A stretch of 64,000 bases of DNA from contig NZ_UPHU01000001.1 in NCBI RefSeq assembly GCF_900566075.1, positions 5,642,325 through 5,706,324 of the forward strand. Direction: 5' to 3'. Position 1 is the stretch's first letter; each line of letters starts with the position of its first letter. Of this stretch, positions 1 through 8,116 are shown one piece after another. The notes under the pieces were generated by a model. The model was not told where the DNA came from and made no database searches. It saw only the letters and a program-made list of their open reading frames with translations. Source of the stretch: Mycobacterium pseudokansasii. GTDB lineage: Bacteria > Actinomycetota > Actinomycetes > Mycobacteriales > Mycobacteriaceae. The position numbers and the translations under genes were made by a program.

Positions 1-186
1 ACCCGGGAGATTCCGTGGGAGATGCGCATGACCGGCCTGCGGGCCAGGCTTGGCGGCGCCCGCCTCCACCTGGGCGACCACCCCTACGCCAAGGAGCTGG
101 CTTCGCTGGGCCTGCCCAAGCGGGCGCTGCTGTCGCAGTCGGCGGCCAACGTGGAGATGACCTTCGGCGACGCGCACGCCATCTGA
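1..186 (+). CDS. C-terminal end of hypothetical protein (Rv3519-like), cut by window start
   Basis: An open frame enters from the left edge and ends at TGA 184-186, giving the last 61 residues (ending FGDAHAI). Codon use is typical of the surrounding GC-rich genes. By gene order (next to the Rv3520c orthologue, tail to tail with it) it should correspond to Rv3519, a conserved mycobacterial protein that I believe is related to acetoacetate-decarboxylase-like folds. That relation rests on memory of the family, not on a motif visible in this fragment. No start or promoter is visible. Confidence 0.7.
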   Translation, partial: TREIPWEMRMTGLRARLGGARLHLGDHPYAKELASLGLPKRALLSQSAANVEMTFGDAHAI

Positions 187-202
187 ACTCATCCGGTCAA
201 TC

Positions 203-216
203 TAGAACGCGTTCTA
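203..216. promoter_or_regulatory. KstR-type palindrome in a convergent intergenic region
   Basis: TAGAACGCGTTCTA is a perfect 14-bp palindrome matching the KstR operator pattern TnnAACnnGTTnnA. It lies between the 3' ends of two convergent genes, where no promoter is expected, so its function is unclear. Confidence 0.6.
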
Positions 217-237
217 ATCGCCCCGCAAGGACCGCCG

Positions 238-1269
238 TCAAACCAGCGCGGCGAGGTCGCGGACCTGCTCAACACTGCGGGCGCTGACCACCATCATGGT
301 CACGCCGGCGGCCTCCCAGGCCGCGATCTGCTTACGCACGTAGTCGAGGTTCCCGACGATCATCGCGTCGTCGACGAGCTCGTCGGGGATCACCGCAGCG
401 GCCTCATCCTTGCGTCCGGACCGGAACAGCTTGGTCACGTCGTCGACGATCTCGGCGTAACCCATCCGGCGATAGACGTCGGCGTGGAAGTTGGTGTCCT
501 CCGCGCCCATGCCGCCCATGTACAGCGCCAGGAACGGCTTGATTCCGGTGAACGCCGCCGCGCGGTCTTCGGTGACGACGATCTGCGCCGTCGCGCAGAT
601 CTCGAAATCCGTACGGCTGCGGCGGGCGCCGGCCTGGGCGAATCCCTCGTCGAGCCATTCGTTGTACATGCCGGCCATCCGGGGCGAATAGAAAATCGGT
701 AGCCAGCCGTCGCAGATCTCGGCGGCCAACGCCACATTCTTCGGCCCCTCCGCACCCAGCATGATCGGGATGCCGGCACGCAGCGGATGGGTAATGGGCT
801 TCAACGCCTTACCCAACCCGGTGGTCCCCGCGCCGGTCAGCGGCAGCGGATAGTGCGGGCCGTCGCTGGTCACCGGTTTCTCGCGGGCCCAGACCTGGCG
901 CACGATGTCGATGTACTCGCGGGTGCGCGCCAGCGGCTTGGGGAACGGCTGGCCGTACCAGCCCTCGACCACCTGTGGGCCGGACACGCCGAGCCCCAGA
1001 ATGTGCCGCCCACCGGACAGATGATCCAACGTCAAGGCCGCCATCGCACAAGCCGTCGGAGTGCGCGCGGACAGCTGGACCACCGAGGTACCCAGGCGCA
1101 GCCGCCGCGTGGCCGAACCCCACCAGGCCAGCGGGGTGTAAGCATCGGAGCCCCACGCCTCGGCGGTGAACACGGCGTCGAACGCGGCGTCCTCGGCCGC
1201 GGCGACGAGTTCCGCGGCATTCTCCGGAGGCTGAGCGCCCCAGTACCCTAGCTGTAGGCCCAGCTTCAT
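238..1269 (-). CDS. F420/luciferase-like monooxygenase-family oxidoreductase (Rv3520c-like)
   Basis: A 343-residue TIM-barrel protein of the bacterial luciferase/F420-dependent (LLM) family. It begins MKLGLQLGYWG and contains the family-typical stretches TSVVQLSARTPTACAMAALTL and HILGLGVSGPQVVEGWYG. The start at 1269 is chosen because GGAGG lies about 8 bases upstream; a longer frame to 1326 has no ribosome site and would cover the KstR operator. Length and position match Rv3520c (347 aa). It is expected to be a cytosolic F420- or flavin-dependent redox enzyme of the KstR cholesterol regulon. The substrate is not defined by sequence. It is divergent from the DUF35 gene across a KstR site at 1293. 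Confidence 0.88.
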   Translation of the reverse strand: MKLGLQLGYWGAQPPENAAELVAAAEDAAFDAVFTAEAWGSDAYTPLAWWGSATRRLRLGTSVVQLSARTPTACAMAALTLDHLSGGRHILGLGVSGPQVVEGWYGQPFPKPLARTREYIDIVRQVWAREKPVTSDGPHYPLPLTGAGTTGLGKALKPITHPLRAGIPIMLGAEGPKNVALAAEICDGWLPIFYSPRMAGMYNEWLDEGFAQAGARRSRTDFEICATAQIVVTEDRAAAFTGIKPFLALYMGGMGAEDTNFHADVYRRMGYAEIVDDVTKLFRSGRKDEAAAVIPDELVDDAMIVGNLDYVRKQIAAWEAAGVTMMVVSARSVEQVRDLAALV

Positions 1270-1292
1270 CCCTGCCTCCTTGCGACCATAGT

Positions 1293-1306
1293 TAGAACCT
1301 GTTCTA
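1293..1306. promoter_or_regulatory. KstR operator between divergent genes
   Basis: TAGAACCTGTTCTA fits TnnAACnnGTTnnA exactly and sits in the 46-bp gap between the Rv3520c-like gene and the DUF35 gene. It is expected to repress both until cholesterol-derived CoA thioesters release KstR. Confidence 0.85.
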
Positions 1307-1315
1307 CTCGAAGGC

Positions 1316-2329
1316 GTGACAGCCACCTCGAGCGGCCCGACCTTGATCGATCATCGTGAGCCGCCTCTCTCCGCGCCGTTGACGTTGTCGTTCGACTACA
1401 CCCGTTCGGTGGGTCCCACCCTCGGCCAGTTCTTCACCGCACTGCGTGAGCGCCGCATTCTGGGCGTTCGCGGATCCGATGGCCGGGTGCACGTACCACC
1501 CGCGGAATACGACCCGGTGACCTACAAACCGCTGACCGAGATGGTACCGGTGTCGGATGTCGGCACCGTCGCATCCTGGACCTGGCAGCCGGAGCCGTTG
1601 CCGGGCCAGCCGCTGGACCGCCCATTTGCCTGGGCGCTGATCAAGCTGGACGGCGCCGACACCCTGCTGATGCACGCCGTCGACGCCGTCGAAGTCGACA
1701 ATATTCGCACCGGCGTCCGGGTGCATGTGCACTGGGCCGACGAGACCGTGGGCGCCATCACCGATATCGCCTACTTCGCGCTGGGCGGCGAACCCGAACC
1801 TGTCCCGGAAGCACAAGCCGACAAAGAAGACAAAGACCCGGTCACCATGATCGTCACCCCGATCGAGATGACCATTCAGCACACCGCATCTCACGAGGAG
1901 AGCGCGTATCTGCGGGCCATCGCCGAGGGCAAGTTGCTCGGCGCCCGCACTAGAAGCGATGGCGGGGTAAAGGGAAAGGTCTATTTCCCACCGCACGGCG
2001 CCGACCCGGCCACCGGCCAGCCGACCACCGAGTTCGTCGAGCTGCCGGACAAGGGCACGGTGACGACGTTCGCGATCATCAACATCCCGTTCATGGGTCA
2101 GCGGATCAAACCGCCTTACGTGGCGGCCTACGTGTTGCTCGACGGCGCCGATATCCCGTTCCTGCATTTGGTTTCCGACATCGACGCGCACGAGGTGCGG
2201 ATGGGGATGCGGGTCGAGGCGGTGTGGAAACCTCGGGAAGAGTGGGGATTCGGCATCGACAACATCCAGTACTTCCGGCCCACCGGAGAACCGGACGCCG
2301 ACTACGACACCTACAAGCACCACCTGTAA
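1316..2329 (+). CDS. tandem DUF35 (OB-fold) acyl-CoA-binding partner protein (Rv3521-like)
   Basis: A 337-residue protein with two similar halves, each with the DUF35 features: an N-terminal helix, a rubredoxin-like linker, then an OB fold. Parallel segments are RERRILG...VHVPPAEYDP / GTVASWTW and AEGKLLGARTR...VYFPPHGADP / GTVTTFAII. The spacer (about residues 155-175) is charged and rich in E, P and D. The start is GTG 1316; a later start would match the shorter M. tuberculosis annotation (about 303 aa). DUF35 proteins bind CoA and pair with thiolase-like aldolases, as ChsH2 does with Ltp2. Position directly before ltp4 and ltp3 suggests it serves those two (inference). Confidence 0.87.
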   Translation: MTATSSGPTLIDHREPPLSAPLTLSFDYTRSVGPTLGQFFTALRERRILGVRGSDGRVHVPPAEYDPVTYKPLTEMVPVSDVGTVASWTWQPEPLPGQPLDRPFAWALIKLDGADTLLMHAVDAVEVDNIRTGVRVHVHWADETVGAITDIAYFALGGEPEPVPEAQADKEDKDPVTMIVTPIEMTIQHTASHEESAYLRAIAEGKLLGARTRSDGGVKGKVYFPPHGADPATGQPTTEFVELPDKGTVTTFAIINIPFMGQRIKPPYVAAYVLLDGADIPFLHLVSDIDAHEVRMGMRVEAVWKPREEWGFGIDNIQYFRPTGEPDADYDTYKHHL

Positions 2330-2344
2330 AGGGCCTAACTGGAT

Positions 2345-3409
2345 ATGAGCGCTCGTAATGTCGCGGTGGTCGGCTTCGCCCACGCGCCGCACGTCCGCCG
2401 CACCGACGGCACCACCAACGGCGTCGAGATGCTGATGCCGTGCTTCGCCCAGCTCTACGAAGAGCTCGGCATCACCAAGGCCGACATCGGCTTCTGGTGT
2501 TCAGGATCCTCGGATTACCTTGCTGGAAGGGCATTTTCGTTCATCTCAGCAATCGACTCGATCGGCGCCGTGCCGCCGATCAACGAATCACACGTCGAGA
2601 TGGACGCCGCATGGGCACTGTATGAGGCCTACATCAAAATCCTGACCGGCGAGGTCGATACGGCGCTGGTGTACGGCTTCGGCAAGTCCTCCGCCGGAAT
2701 CCTGCGGCGCGTCCTGTCCCGCCAGACCGACCCCTACACCGTCGCGCCGCTGTGGCCGGATTCGGTGTCCATGGCCGGATTGCAGGCCCGCCTCGGGCTC
2801 GACTCCGGTAAGTGGAGCGAGTTGCAAATGGCGCGTGTGGCTTTCGACTCCTTCGCCAATGCCCGCCGGGTGGACTCCGTCGAGCCCCCGGTCAGCATGG
2901 ACGACCTGCTGGAGCGGCCGTTCTTCGCCGACCCGCTGCGCCGCCACGACATCGCGCCGATCACCGACGGCGCCGCGGCGATCGTCCTCGCAGCCGACGA
3001 CCGCGCCCGGGAATTGCGGGAGAACCCGGCGTGGATAACGGGTATCGAACATCGCATCGAGTCGCCGTCGCTGGGTGTGCGCAACCTCACCGAATCGCCC
3101 TCGACCAGAGCCGCGGCCAGGGCGGCCACCAAGGGTCACACCCGCAATATCGAAGTGGCCGAAATCTGTGCGCCGTTCACCCATCAGCAGCTGATCCTCG
3201 CCGATGCCATCAACTTGCCGGGGGCGACGAAGATCAATCCCTCCGGCGGTGCGCTGGCCGCCAACCCCATGTTCGTCGCCGGTCTGGAACGGATCGGCTT
3301 TGCCGCCCAACATATCTGGGACGGCTCGGCCCGGCGAGTGCTGGCGCACGCCACCAGTGGGCCTGCGCTGCAACAGAACCTGGTCGCCGTGATGGAAGGG
3401 AACAACTGA
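2345..3409 (+). CDS. ltp4: thiolase-like lipid-transfer protein Ltp4 (Rv3522-like)
   Basis: A 354-residue SCPx/thiolase-fold protein. It starts MSARNVAVVGFAHAPHVRR and has the C-terminal thiolase glycine segment INPSGGALAANPMFVAGLERI. It lacks the usual thiolase nucleophile context; at that position the sequence reads VYGFGKSSAG. This is consistent with the retro-aldolase-like SCPx proteins of steroid side-chain degradation rather than with a classical thiolase. It is separated from the DUF35 gene by only 15 bp and its TGA overlaps the ltp3 ATG (TGATG). All three are in the KstR-controlled operon starting at 1316. The role is most likely C-C cleavage of a steroid acyl-CoA, shown for relatives but not for this protein. 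Confidence 0.88.
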   Translation: MSARNVAVVGFAHAPHVRRTDGTTNGVEMLMPCFAQLYEELGITKADIGFWCSGSSDYLAGRAFSFISAIDSIGAVPPINESHVEMDAAWALYEAYIKILTGEVDTALVYGFGKSSAGILRRVLSRQTDPYTVAPLWPDSVSMAGLQARLGLDSGKWSELQMARVAFDSFANARRVDSVEPPVSMDDLLERPFFADPLRRHDIAPITDGAAAIVLAADDRARELRENPAWITGIEHRIESPSLGVRNLTESPSTRAAARAATKGHTRNIEVAEICAPFTHQQLILADAINLPGATKINPSGGALAANPMFVAGLERIGFAAQHIWDGSARRVLAHATSGPALQQNLVAVMEGNN

Positions 3410-4596
3410 TGGCCGGAGCAGGAGCACACCTGGCCGCGGTACTGGGCACCGGTCAGACCAAATACGTCGCCAAGCGCCACGACGTCTCGATGAACGGCAT
3501 GGTTCGCGAGGCCATCGACCGAGCCCTGGAGGATTCCGGTTCCACCTTCGACGACATCGACGCCGTCGTGGTGGGCAAGGCGCCCGACTTCTTCGAAGGC
3601 GTCATGATGCCGGAACTGTTCATGGCCGACGCCATGGGCGCCACCGGCAAGCCGCTGATCCGGGTGCACACCGCTGGTTCGGTCGGTGGCTCCACCGGGG
3701 TGGTGGCGGCCAGCCTGGTGCAGTCCGGCAAGTACCGTCGGGTGCTGGCCATGGCTTGGGAAAAGCAGTCGGAGTCCAATGCCATGTGGGCACTGTCGAT
3801 TCCGATTCCGTTCATCAAGCCGGTGGGCGCCGGGGCGGGCGGTTACTTCGCGCCACACGTACGCGCCTACATCCGACGCTCCGGAGCCCCGACGCATATC
3901 GGGGCCATGGTGGCGGTCAAGGACCGGCTCAACGGCAGCCGTAATCCGTTGGCACACTTGCAGCAGCCCGATATCACGCTCGAGAAGGTGATGGAGTCAC
4001 CCATGCTGTGGGACCCGATCCGCTACGACGAAACCTGCCCCTCCTCCGACGGGGCCTGCGCCGTGGTGATCGGCAACGAGGAGATCGCCGACGCAAAGGT
4101 GGCGCAGGGACAGCCGGTGGCATGGATCCATGCCACCGCGCTGCGCACCGAACCGCTGGCGTACGCCGGTCGCGACCAGGTGAGCCCGCAGGCCGGACGC
4201 GATGCCGCCGCGGCGCTGTGGAAAGCGGCGGGTATCACCACCCCGATCGACGAAATCGACGCCGCAGAAATCTATGTGCCGTTCTCCTGGTTCGAGCCGA
4301 TGTGGTTGGAAAACCTGGGGTTCGTAGCCGAGGGCGAGGGCTGGAAGCTCACCGAAGCCGGGGAAACCGCCATCGGCGGACGCCTGCCGGTCAACCCCTC
4401 CGGCGGCGTGCTGTGCTCGAACCCGATTGGCGCTTCTGGTCTGATCCGCTTCGCGGAGGCCGCCATCCAGGTGATGGGCAAGGGCGGCGACCACCAGGTG
4501 CCGAATGCGCGTAAAGCCATGGGCCATGCCTACGGTGGTGGGTCGCAGTATTACTCGATGTGGGTGGTGGGCTCTGGAAAGCCGGTCACGCCGTGA
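3409..4596 (+). CDS. ltp3: thiolase-like lipid-transfer protein Ltp3 (Rv3523-like)
   Basis: A 395-residue SCPx/thiolase-superfamily protein beginning MAGAGAHLAAVLGTGQTKYV. It carries HTAGSVGGSTGVVAASLV in the region of the nucleophile loop and LPVNPSGGVLCSNPIGASGL near the C terminus. The start ATG 3409 overlaps the ltp4 stop, so translation is coupled; the length agrees with M. tuberculosis Ltp3 (394 aa). It probably acts with Ltp4 and the DUF35 protein as a steroid acyl-CoA aldolase or thiolase (inference from genome context and Ltp2-ChsH2 precedent). The next gene starts within 10 bases, so the operon continues. Confidence 0.88.
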   Translation: MAGAGAHLAAVLGTGQTKYVAKRHDVSMNGMVREAIDRALEDSGSTFDDIDAVVVGKAPDFFEGVMMPELFMADAMGATGKPLIRVHTAGSVGGSTGVVAASLVQSGKYRRVLAMAWEKQSESNAMWALSIPIPFIKPVGAGAGGYFAPHVRAYIRRSGAPTHIGAMVAVKDRLNGSRNPLAHLQQPDITLEKVMESPMLWDPIRYDETCPSSDGACAVVIGNEEIADAKVAQGQPVAWIHATALRTEPLAYAGRDQVSPQAGRDAAAALWKAAGITTPIDEIDAAEIYVPFSWFEPMWLENLGFVAEGEGWKLTEAGETAIGGRLPVNPSGGVLCSNPIGASGLIRFAEAAIQVMGKGGDHQVPNARKAMGHAYGGGSQYYSMWVVGSGKPVTP

Positions 4597-4601
4597 CCCG
4601 G

Positions 4602-5483
4602 ATGAAGTACACCTGCAGCGTCGTGATGGCGCCGGTCGACCAGTTGGTCGGCATCGCCAAAACCGCCGAAGAAGTCGGGTTCGATTCGATCGCCTTGCCT
4701 GATTCTCTGTTTTTCATGGAGAAGGCGGCCGCCGATTATCCCTACACCGCTGACGGGTCGCGGATGTGGGACGAGAACGCCCCATGGGTCGATCCGCTGA
4801 TCGCCGCCGCCGCGATGGGCTCGGTCACCTCGACACTGCGGTTCTACACCCACGTGTTGAAGCTCGGCTCCCGCCAGCCGCTGCTACTGGCCCGCCAGGT
4901 CGGATCGGTGGCCAATCTGACCAACAACCGCTTCGGCTTCGGCATCGGGATCGGTTGGGCACCTGAGGAATTCGAATGGTGCGGAGTACCCTACCAGCGC
5001 CGCGGCGCACGGGTCGACGAGATGATCGAGGTGATCAAGCTGGTGCTCGGCGGCGGCATGGTCGAATTCCACGGTGAATTCTTCGATTTCGATCGCCTGC
5101 AGATGAGCCCGGCCCCCAGCCTTCCGGTGCCGTTCTACGTCGGCGGGCACACCGACGTGGCACTCAAGCGGGCCGCCCGAGTCGGTGACGGCTGGTCCAC
5201 CGCGATGATGACCAGCGCGCAACTCAACGAGACCATCGGCCGGCTCAATGCGCTGCGCAGCGAATACGGCCGAGCCGACCAGCCGTTCGAGGTTCAGGCG
5301 GTCTGTATCGACAAGTTCGGGGTCGACGGTCACCGCGAGCTCGCCGAGATGGGGGTCACCGACAACATCGTGGTGCCCTGGGTGTTCGACGGCCTGGGCT
5401 TCGACGCGCCGCTCGAAAAGAAGCAGGACTCGCTGAAACGCTTCGCCGACACCTATATCCACTCCGGCTGGCAGGACGCATGA
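4602..5483 (+). CDS. LLM-class (probably F420-dependent) oxidoreductase
   Basis: A 293-residue luciferase-like TIM barrel: MKYTCSVVMAPVDQLVGIAK, then the hallmark FGFGIGIGWAPEEFEWCGVPY and PVPFYVGGHTDVALKRAARVGDGW. A GTG at 4593 overlaps the ltp3 stop (GTGA) and would add three residues; the choice between the two starts is not settled. The TGA overlaps the next ATG (ATGA at 5480). I do not recall a gene at this position between ltp3 and the NHL gene in M. tuberculosis, so it looks like an extra member of the cholesterol operon. The substrate is unknown; a steroid or CoA-thioester redox step is only inferred from context. Confidence 0.88.
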   Translation: MKYTCSVVMAPVDQLVGIAKTAEEVGFDSIALPDSLFFMEKAAADYPYTADGSRMWDENAPWVDPLIAAAAMGSVTSTLRFYTHVLKLGSRQPLLLARQVGSVANLTNNRFGFGIGIGWAPEEFEWCGVPYQRRGARVDEMIEVIKLVLGGGMVEFHGEFFDFDRLQMSPAPSLPVPFYVGGHTDVALKRAARVGDGWSTAMMTSAQLNETIGRLNALRSEYGRADQPFEVQAVCIDKFGVDGHRELAEMGVTDNIVVPWVFDGLGFDAPLEKKQDSLKRFADTYIHSGWQDA

Positions 5484-5890
5484 CCCATCCGCACCCCGCG
5501 CACGAGGCCGGCCGGCGCTCCCGTGAGGCGGTTCAAGCCCGGGACAAGCAGGCCTGGCTGGCGGTCTTCGCCGACGACGCCGTCGTCGAAGACCCCATCG
5601 GGCCATCGGCTTTCGATCCCGAGGGCACCGGCCACCGCGGCCGCGACGCAATATCGGCGTTCTGGGACAAGGCCATCGCGCCCACCACCAGGATCGAGTT
5701 CTTCTTCCGCGACACCTTCCAATGCGGCAACGAGGAAGCCAACGTCGGGCACATCCTGATCACCATGGGCGACCATCAGATCACCACCGAAGGGGTGTTC
5801 ACCTACAAGGCCGACGACGACGGACAGCTGGTGGCGCTGCGGGCGTACTGGGAAATGGACCGCGCCGCCGCGACCGCCAAAAAAATCTAG
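5480..5890 (+). CDS. SnoaL/ketosteroid-isomerase-like (NTF2 fold) protein
   Basis: A 136-residue single-domain protein of NTF2/SnoaL size. Features are an N-terminal helix with REAVQARDKQAWLAVFADDA, VVEDPIGPS after the first strand, GRDAISAFWDKAIAP and a C-terminal beta sheet (ALRAYWEMDRA). This order is the classic ketosteroid-isomerase-like cone fold. It is fused to the preceding gene by an ATGA overlap, so the two are co-translated and may form a functional pair. Family members are isomerases, cyclases or hydratases; whether this one isomerises a steroid double bond cannot be read from sequence. Confidence 0.87.
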   Translation: MTHPHPAHEAGRRSREAVQARDKQAWLAVFADDAVVEDPIGPSAFDPEGTGHRGRDAISAFWDKAIAPTTRIEFFFRDTFQCGNEEANVGHILITMGDHQITTEGVFTYKADDDGQLVALRAYWEMDRAAATAKKI

Positions 5891-5924
5891 GCCAAGCGTC
5901 GCCGTCACGCCTACACTCTCAGGA

Positions 5925-6296
5925 ATGCCTACTGAGCTGCGTTACGAGCGCTGGTTTCTCCCCTTCTCGGTACCGCTCGGCTGCGGGCCGAAGCACAGCG
6001 AGGTGCGTGTCCAGGACGGCACGCTGCGCGTCAGGTTCGGCTGGGGCTTCAACGCTGAGATCCCGCTGGCGTCCATCAAAGACGCCAAGCCCAACCACGA
6101 CCGGGTGTACTCCTGGGGTGCGCACGGGTTCCGGGGCCGCTGGCTGGTCAACGGATCTTCCAAGGGCATCGTCGAGCTGACCATCGACCCGCCCACGCAG
6201 GCGAAGGTCATGGGCGTGCCCGTCACGCTGAAAACGTTGTATGTCAGTGTGACCGACCCCGATGCATTGATCGCGGAAGTCAGCAGCAAGGCCTGA
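5925..6296 (+). CDS. conserved hypothetical protein, beta-rich
   Basis: A 123-residue protein with no signal peptide or membrane segment. It starts MPTELRYERWFLPFSVPLGCGPKHSEVRV and alternates short hydrophobic strands (GTLRVRFGWGF, AEIPLASIKDAKP, WLVNGSSKGIVELTI, LKTLYVSVTDPDAL). The pattern resembles a small PH-like or DUF1990-type beta barrel, but I do not recognise the family. It follows the SnoaL-like gene by 34 bp on the same strand and may be transcribed with it. GC-rich codon use supports a real gene. Confidence 0.72.
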   Translation: MPTELRYERWFLPFSVPLGCGPKHSEVRVQDGTLRVRFGWGFNAEIPLASIKDAKPNHDRVYSWGAHGFRGRWLVNGSSKGIVELTIDPPTQAKVMGVPVTLKTLYVSVTDPDALIAEVSSKA

Positions 6297-6446
6297 CACC
6301 GGCCGACAGTTCATCTGCCGACGCTCGGTTTGGCGCCTGCGGCTCGAGTCCCCGCCAAGGCTGGCCGGCTCAACTTGCTCAATGGGTAACGCCCATGCGG
6401 GTAGTGTCCAGATGTCGCGATCAAAATGCTGGTGAGGGAGGTGGCT

Positions 6447-7373
6447 GTGGGTGCAAGGGAATTCAGGCGTAGCAGGCTGTTGAACCAGCGCACCCTTGCT
6501 ATCGCGGGCGTCGCCGTAGTCCTCGTGGCCATCCTCGCAGCTGTAGGGCACCTGGGCTTCTTCCGTACCTCATCCAAAGAAGCCGCGCCCAGTCAGGCGG
6601 GTCCGTCGACCGTTGCGCCCGCGCCCCAACAGATTGTGCTGCCGTTCGAGGTAGGAGATCCCGACGGGGTCGGGGTGGACGGTAAGGGCGATGTTTATGT
6701 CGCCGACTCGAGCAACGACCGGGTGTTGACGCTGCCGGCCGGCGCCGATAAACAATCCGAGTTGCCGTTCACCGGCCTCAACCGTCCGGCTGGTTTGGCG
6801 CTGGACGTCAGCGGCGGCGTATACCTGGTCGACGCGTACAACAACCGGGTACTCAAGCTGCCGGCGGGCTCACCCACGCCTGCTGAGTTGCCTTTCACCG
6901 GCCTGAGTTCTCCCCATGGCGTTGCGGTAGACCGCAACGGCAACGTGTACGTCGTCGACTCCGGCAACAACCGCGTATTGGAACTGCCCGCCGGCTCGAA
7001 CAATCCCACCGAGCTGCCGTTCATCGGCCTTCGCCATCCGTTGGGCACGGCAGTGGACGACGACGGCGCGGTGTATGTCGCCGACAGCGAAAACAACCGC
7101 GTGGCAAGGCTTGCCGCTGGTGGGGCCACCCCGGTCTACCTCCCCTTCACCGACCTCAACTTTCCTCACGGTGTGGCGGTGGACCACAACGGCGGCGTCT
7201 ACGTCACCGACTTGAACAACAACCGGGTGTTGAAGCTGGCGGCCGGCTCCAACACCCCATCGACGCTGCCCTTCACCGACCTCAACTTCCCGTACGGCGT
7301 GGCGGTCGACAATGCGGGCAACGTCTATGTGACCGACTTTCACAAACGCGTGGTGAAACTGTCTACAAACTAA
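6447..7373 (+). CDS. membrane-anchored NHL-repeat beta-propeller protein (Rv3524-like)
   Basis: About 308 residues: a short basic cytoplasmic start, one membrane helix (LAIAGVAVVLVAILAAVGHL), a Ser/Pro/Ala linker, then a beta-propeller of about six NHL repeats with recurring VAVD..GNVYV.DS.NNRVL.LPAGS. This resembles the extracellular sensor domain of kinase PknD without a kinase. The GTG at 6447 is preferred because AGGGAGG lies just upstream; ATG 6426 would add seven residues. Position matches Rv3524. The propeller should face outside the membrane. A sensing or scaffold role is inference. Confidence 0.87.
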   Translation: MGAREFRRSRLLNQRTLAIAGVAVVLVAILAAVGHLGFFRTSSKEAAPSQAGPSTVAPAPQQIVLPFEVGDPDGVGVDGKGDVYVADSSNDRVLTLPAGADKQSELPFTGLNRPAGLALDVSGGVYLVDAYNNRVLKLPAGSPTPAELPFTGLSSPHGVAVDRNGNVYVVDSGNNRVLELPAGSNNPTELPFIGLRHPLGTAVDDDGAVYVADSENNRVARLAAGGATPVYLPFTDLNFPHGVAVDHNGGVYVTDLNNNRVLKLAAGSNTPSTLPFTDLNFPYGVAVDNAGNVYVTDFHKRVVKLSTN

Positions 7374-7476
7374 CGGGATTCGGCACTGCCCTGGGTCAGG
7401 TCGACTATGAAACCCGCCACCCGGCACCCCGATTGAAGCGTCGCAGACTCCGCACTCCGCGTCCCCAGCAAGTGAG

Positions 7477-8001
7477 CTAGATCGGCTCCAGCCCGGTCAG
7501 ATGCCGCTGGGCGAGGTCGCGATAGGCCTGCGGATTGAGGTTGACCCACATCTGCGCGCCCGTTCCTTCCAGCGGCCCCTTCACCTTGGCCGGCGCTCCG
7601 ACCGCAAGGACGCCGGGCGGAATCTGGGTGCCTGCCACCACCAACGCCCCCGCCGCCACCATGCTGCGCGCGCCGATCACCGCGCCGTCCAGAACGGTGG
7701 CGTGGTTAGCGATTAACGCCTCTTGTCCCACGTGCACCCCATGGATGACGCACAGGTGCGCAACTGTCGCGCCCGGACCGATATCGACCGGGATACCCGG
7801 CGGCGCATGCAACACCGAGCCGTCCTGGACATTGGCGCCTTCGCGCACCACGACCGGGGCGTAGTCGCCTCGCAGCACAGCGTTGTACCAAACCGACGCT
7901 CCCGCTTCGACGGTGACATCGCCGATCAGCGTCGCAGTGGGGGCTACAAACGCGGTGGGATCGACGCGCGGAGAGCGACCCTCGAAGGTGTATAGCGGCA
8001 T
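7477..8001 (-). CDS. gamma-carbonic-anhydrase-like left-handed beta-helix protein (Rv3525c-like)
   Basis: A 174-residue hexapeptide-repeat protein starting MPLYTFEGRSPRVDPTAFVAPTATLIGDV. It has the metal-site histidine pattern of gamma carbonic anhydrases: HLCVIHGVHVG followed by ANHATVL. These correspond to the three histidines that bind Zn or Fe in Cam-type enzymes. Length matches the family, and the C-terminal helix is present. It is divergent from kshA, with the KstR site at 8073 between them. The true activity is unproven; such proteins can also be acyltransferase-like scaffolds. Confidence 0.88.
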   Translation of the reverse strand: MPLYTFEGRSPRVDPTAFVAPTATLIGDVTVEAGASVWYNAVLRGDYAPVVVREGANVQDGSVLHAPPGIPVDIGPGATVAHLCVIHGVHVGQEALIANHATVLDGAVIGARSMVAAGALVVAGTQIPPGVLAVGAPAKVKGPLEGTGAQMWVNLNPQAYRDLAQRHLTGLEPI

Positions 8002-8072
8002 CGTTTACATATACCGCACCACGCATATGCTGTGGCCAGGCGCGCCGCCATTGCACTCACCCAACCTAAAAC

Positions 8073-8086
8073 TGTAACGTGTTCTA
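8073..8086. promoter_or_regulatory. KstR operator upstream of kshA
   Basis: TGTAACGTGTTCTA matches TnnAACnnGTTnnA. It lies 31 bp before the kshA GTG and 72 bp before the start of the divergent gamma-carbonic-anhydrase-like gene, so it can control both. Confidence 0.8.
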
Positions 8087-8116
8087 GTTAGTGGCCAGGG
8101 ATGCGGAGGTGACAGG

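Noticed and set aside
2588..3427. Long minus-strand frames opposite ltp4
   Set aside because: Shadow frames of a well-supported thiolase-like gene; composition is Arg/Gly/His-rich as in antisense GC-rich DNA.
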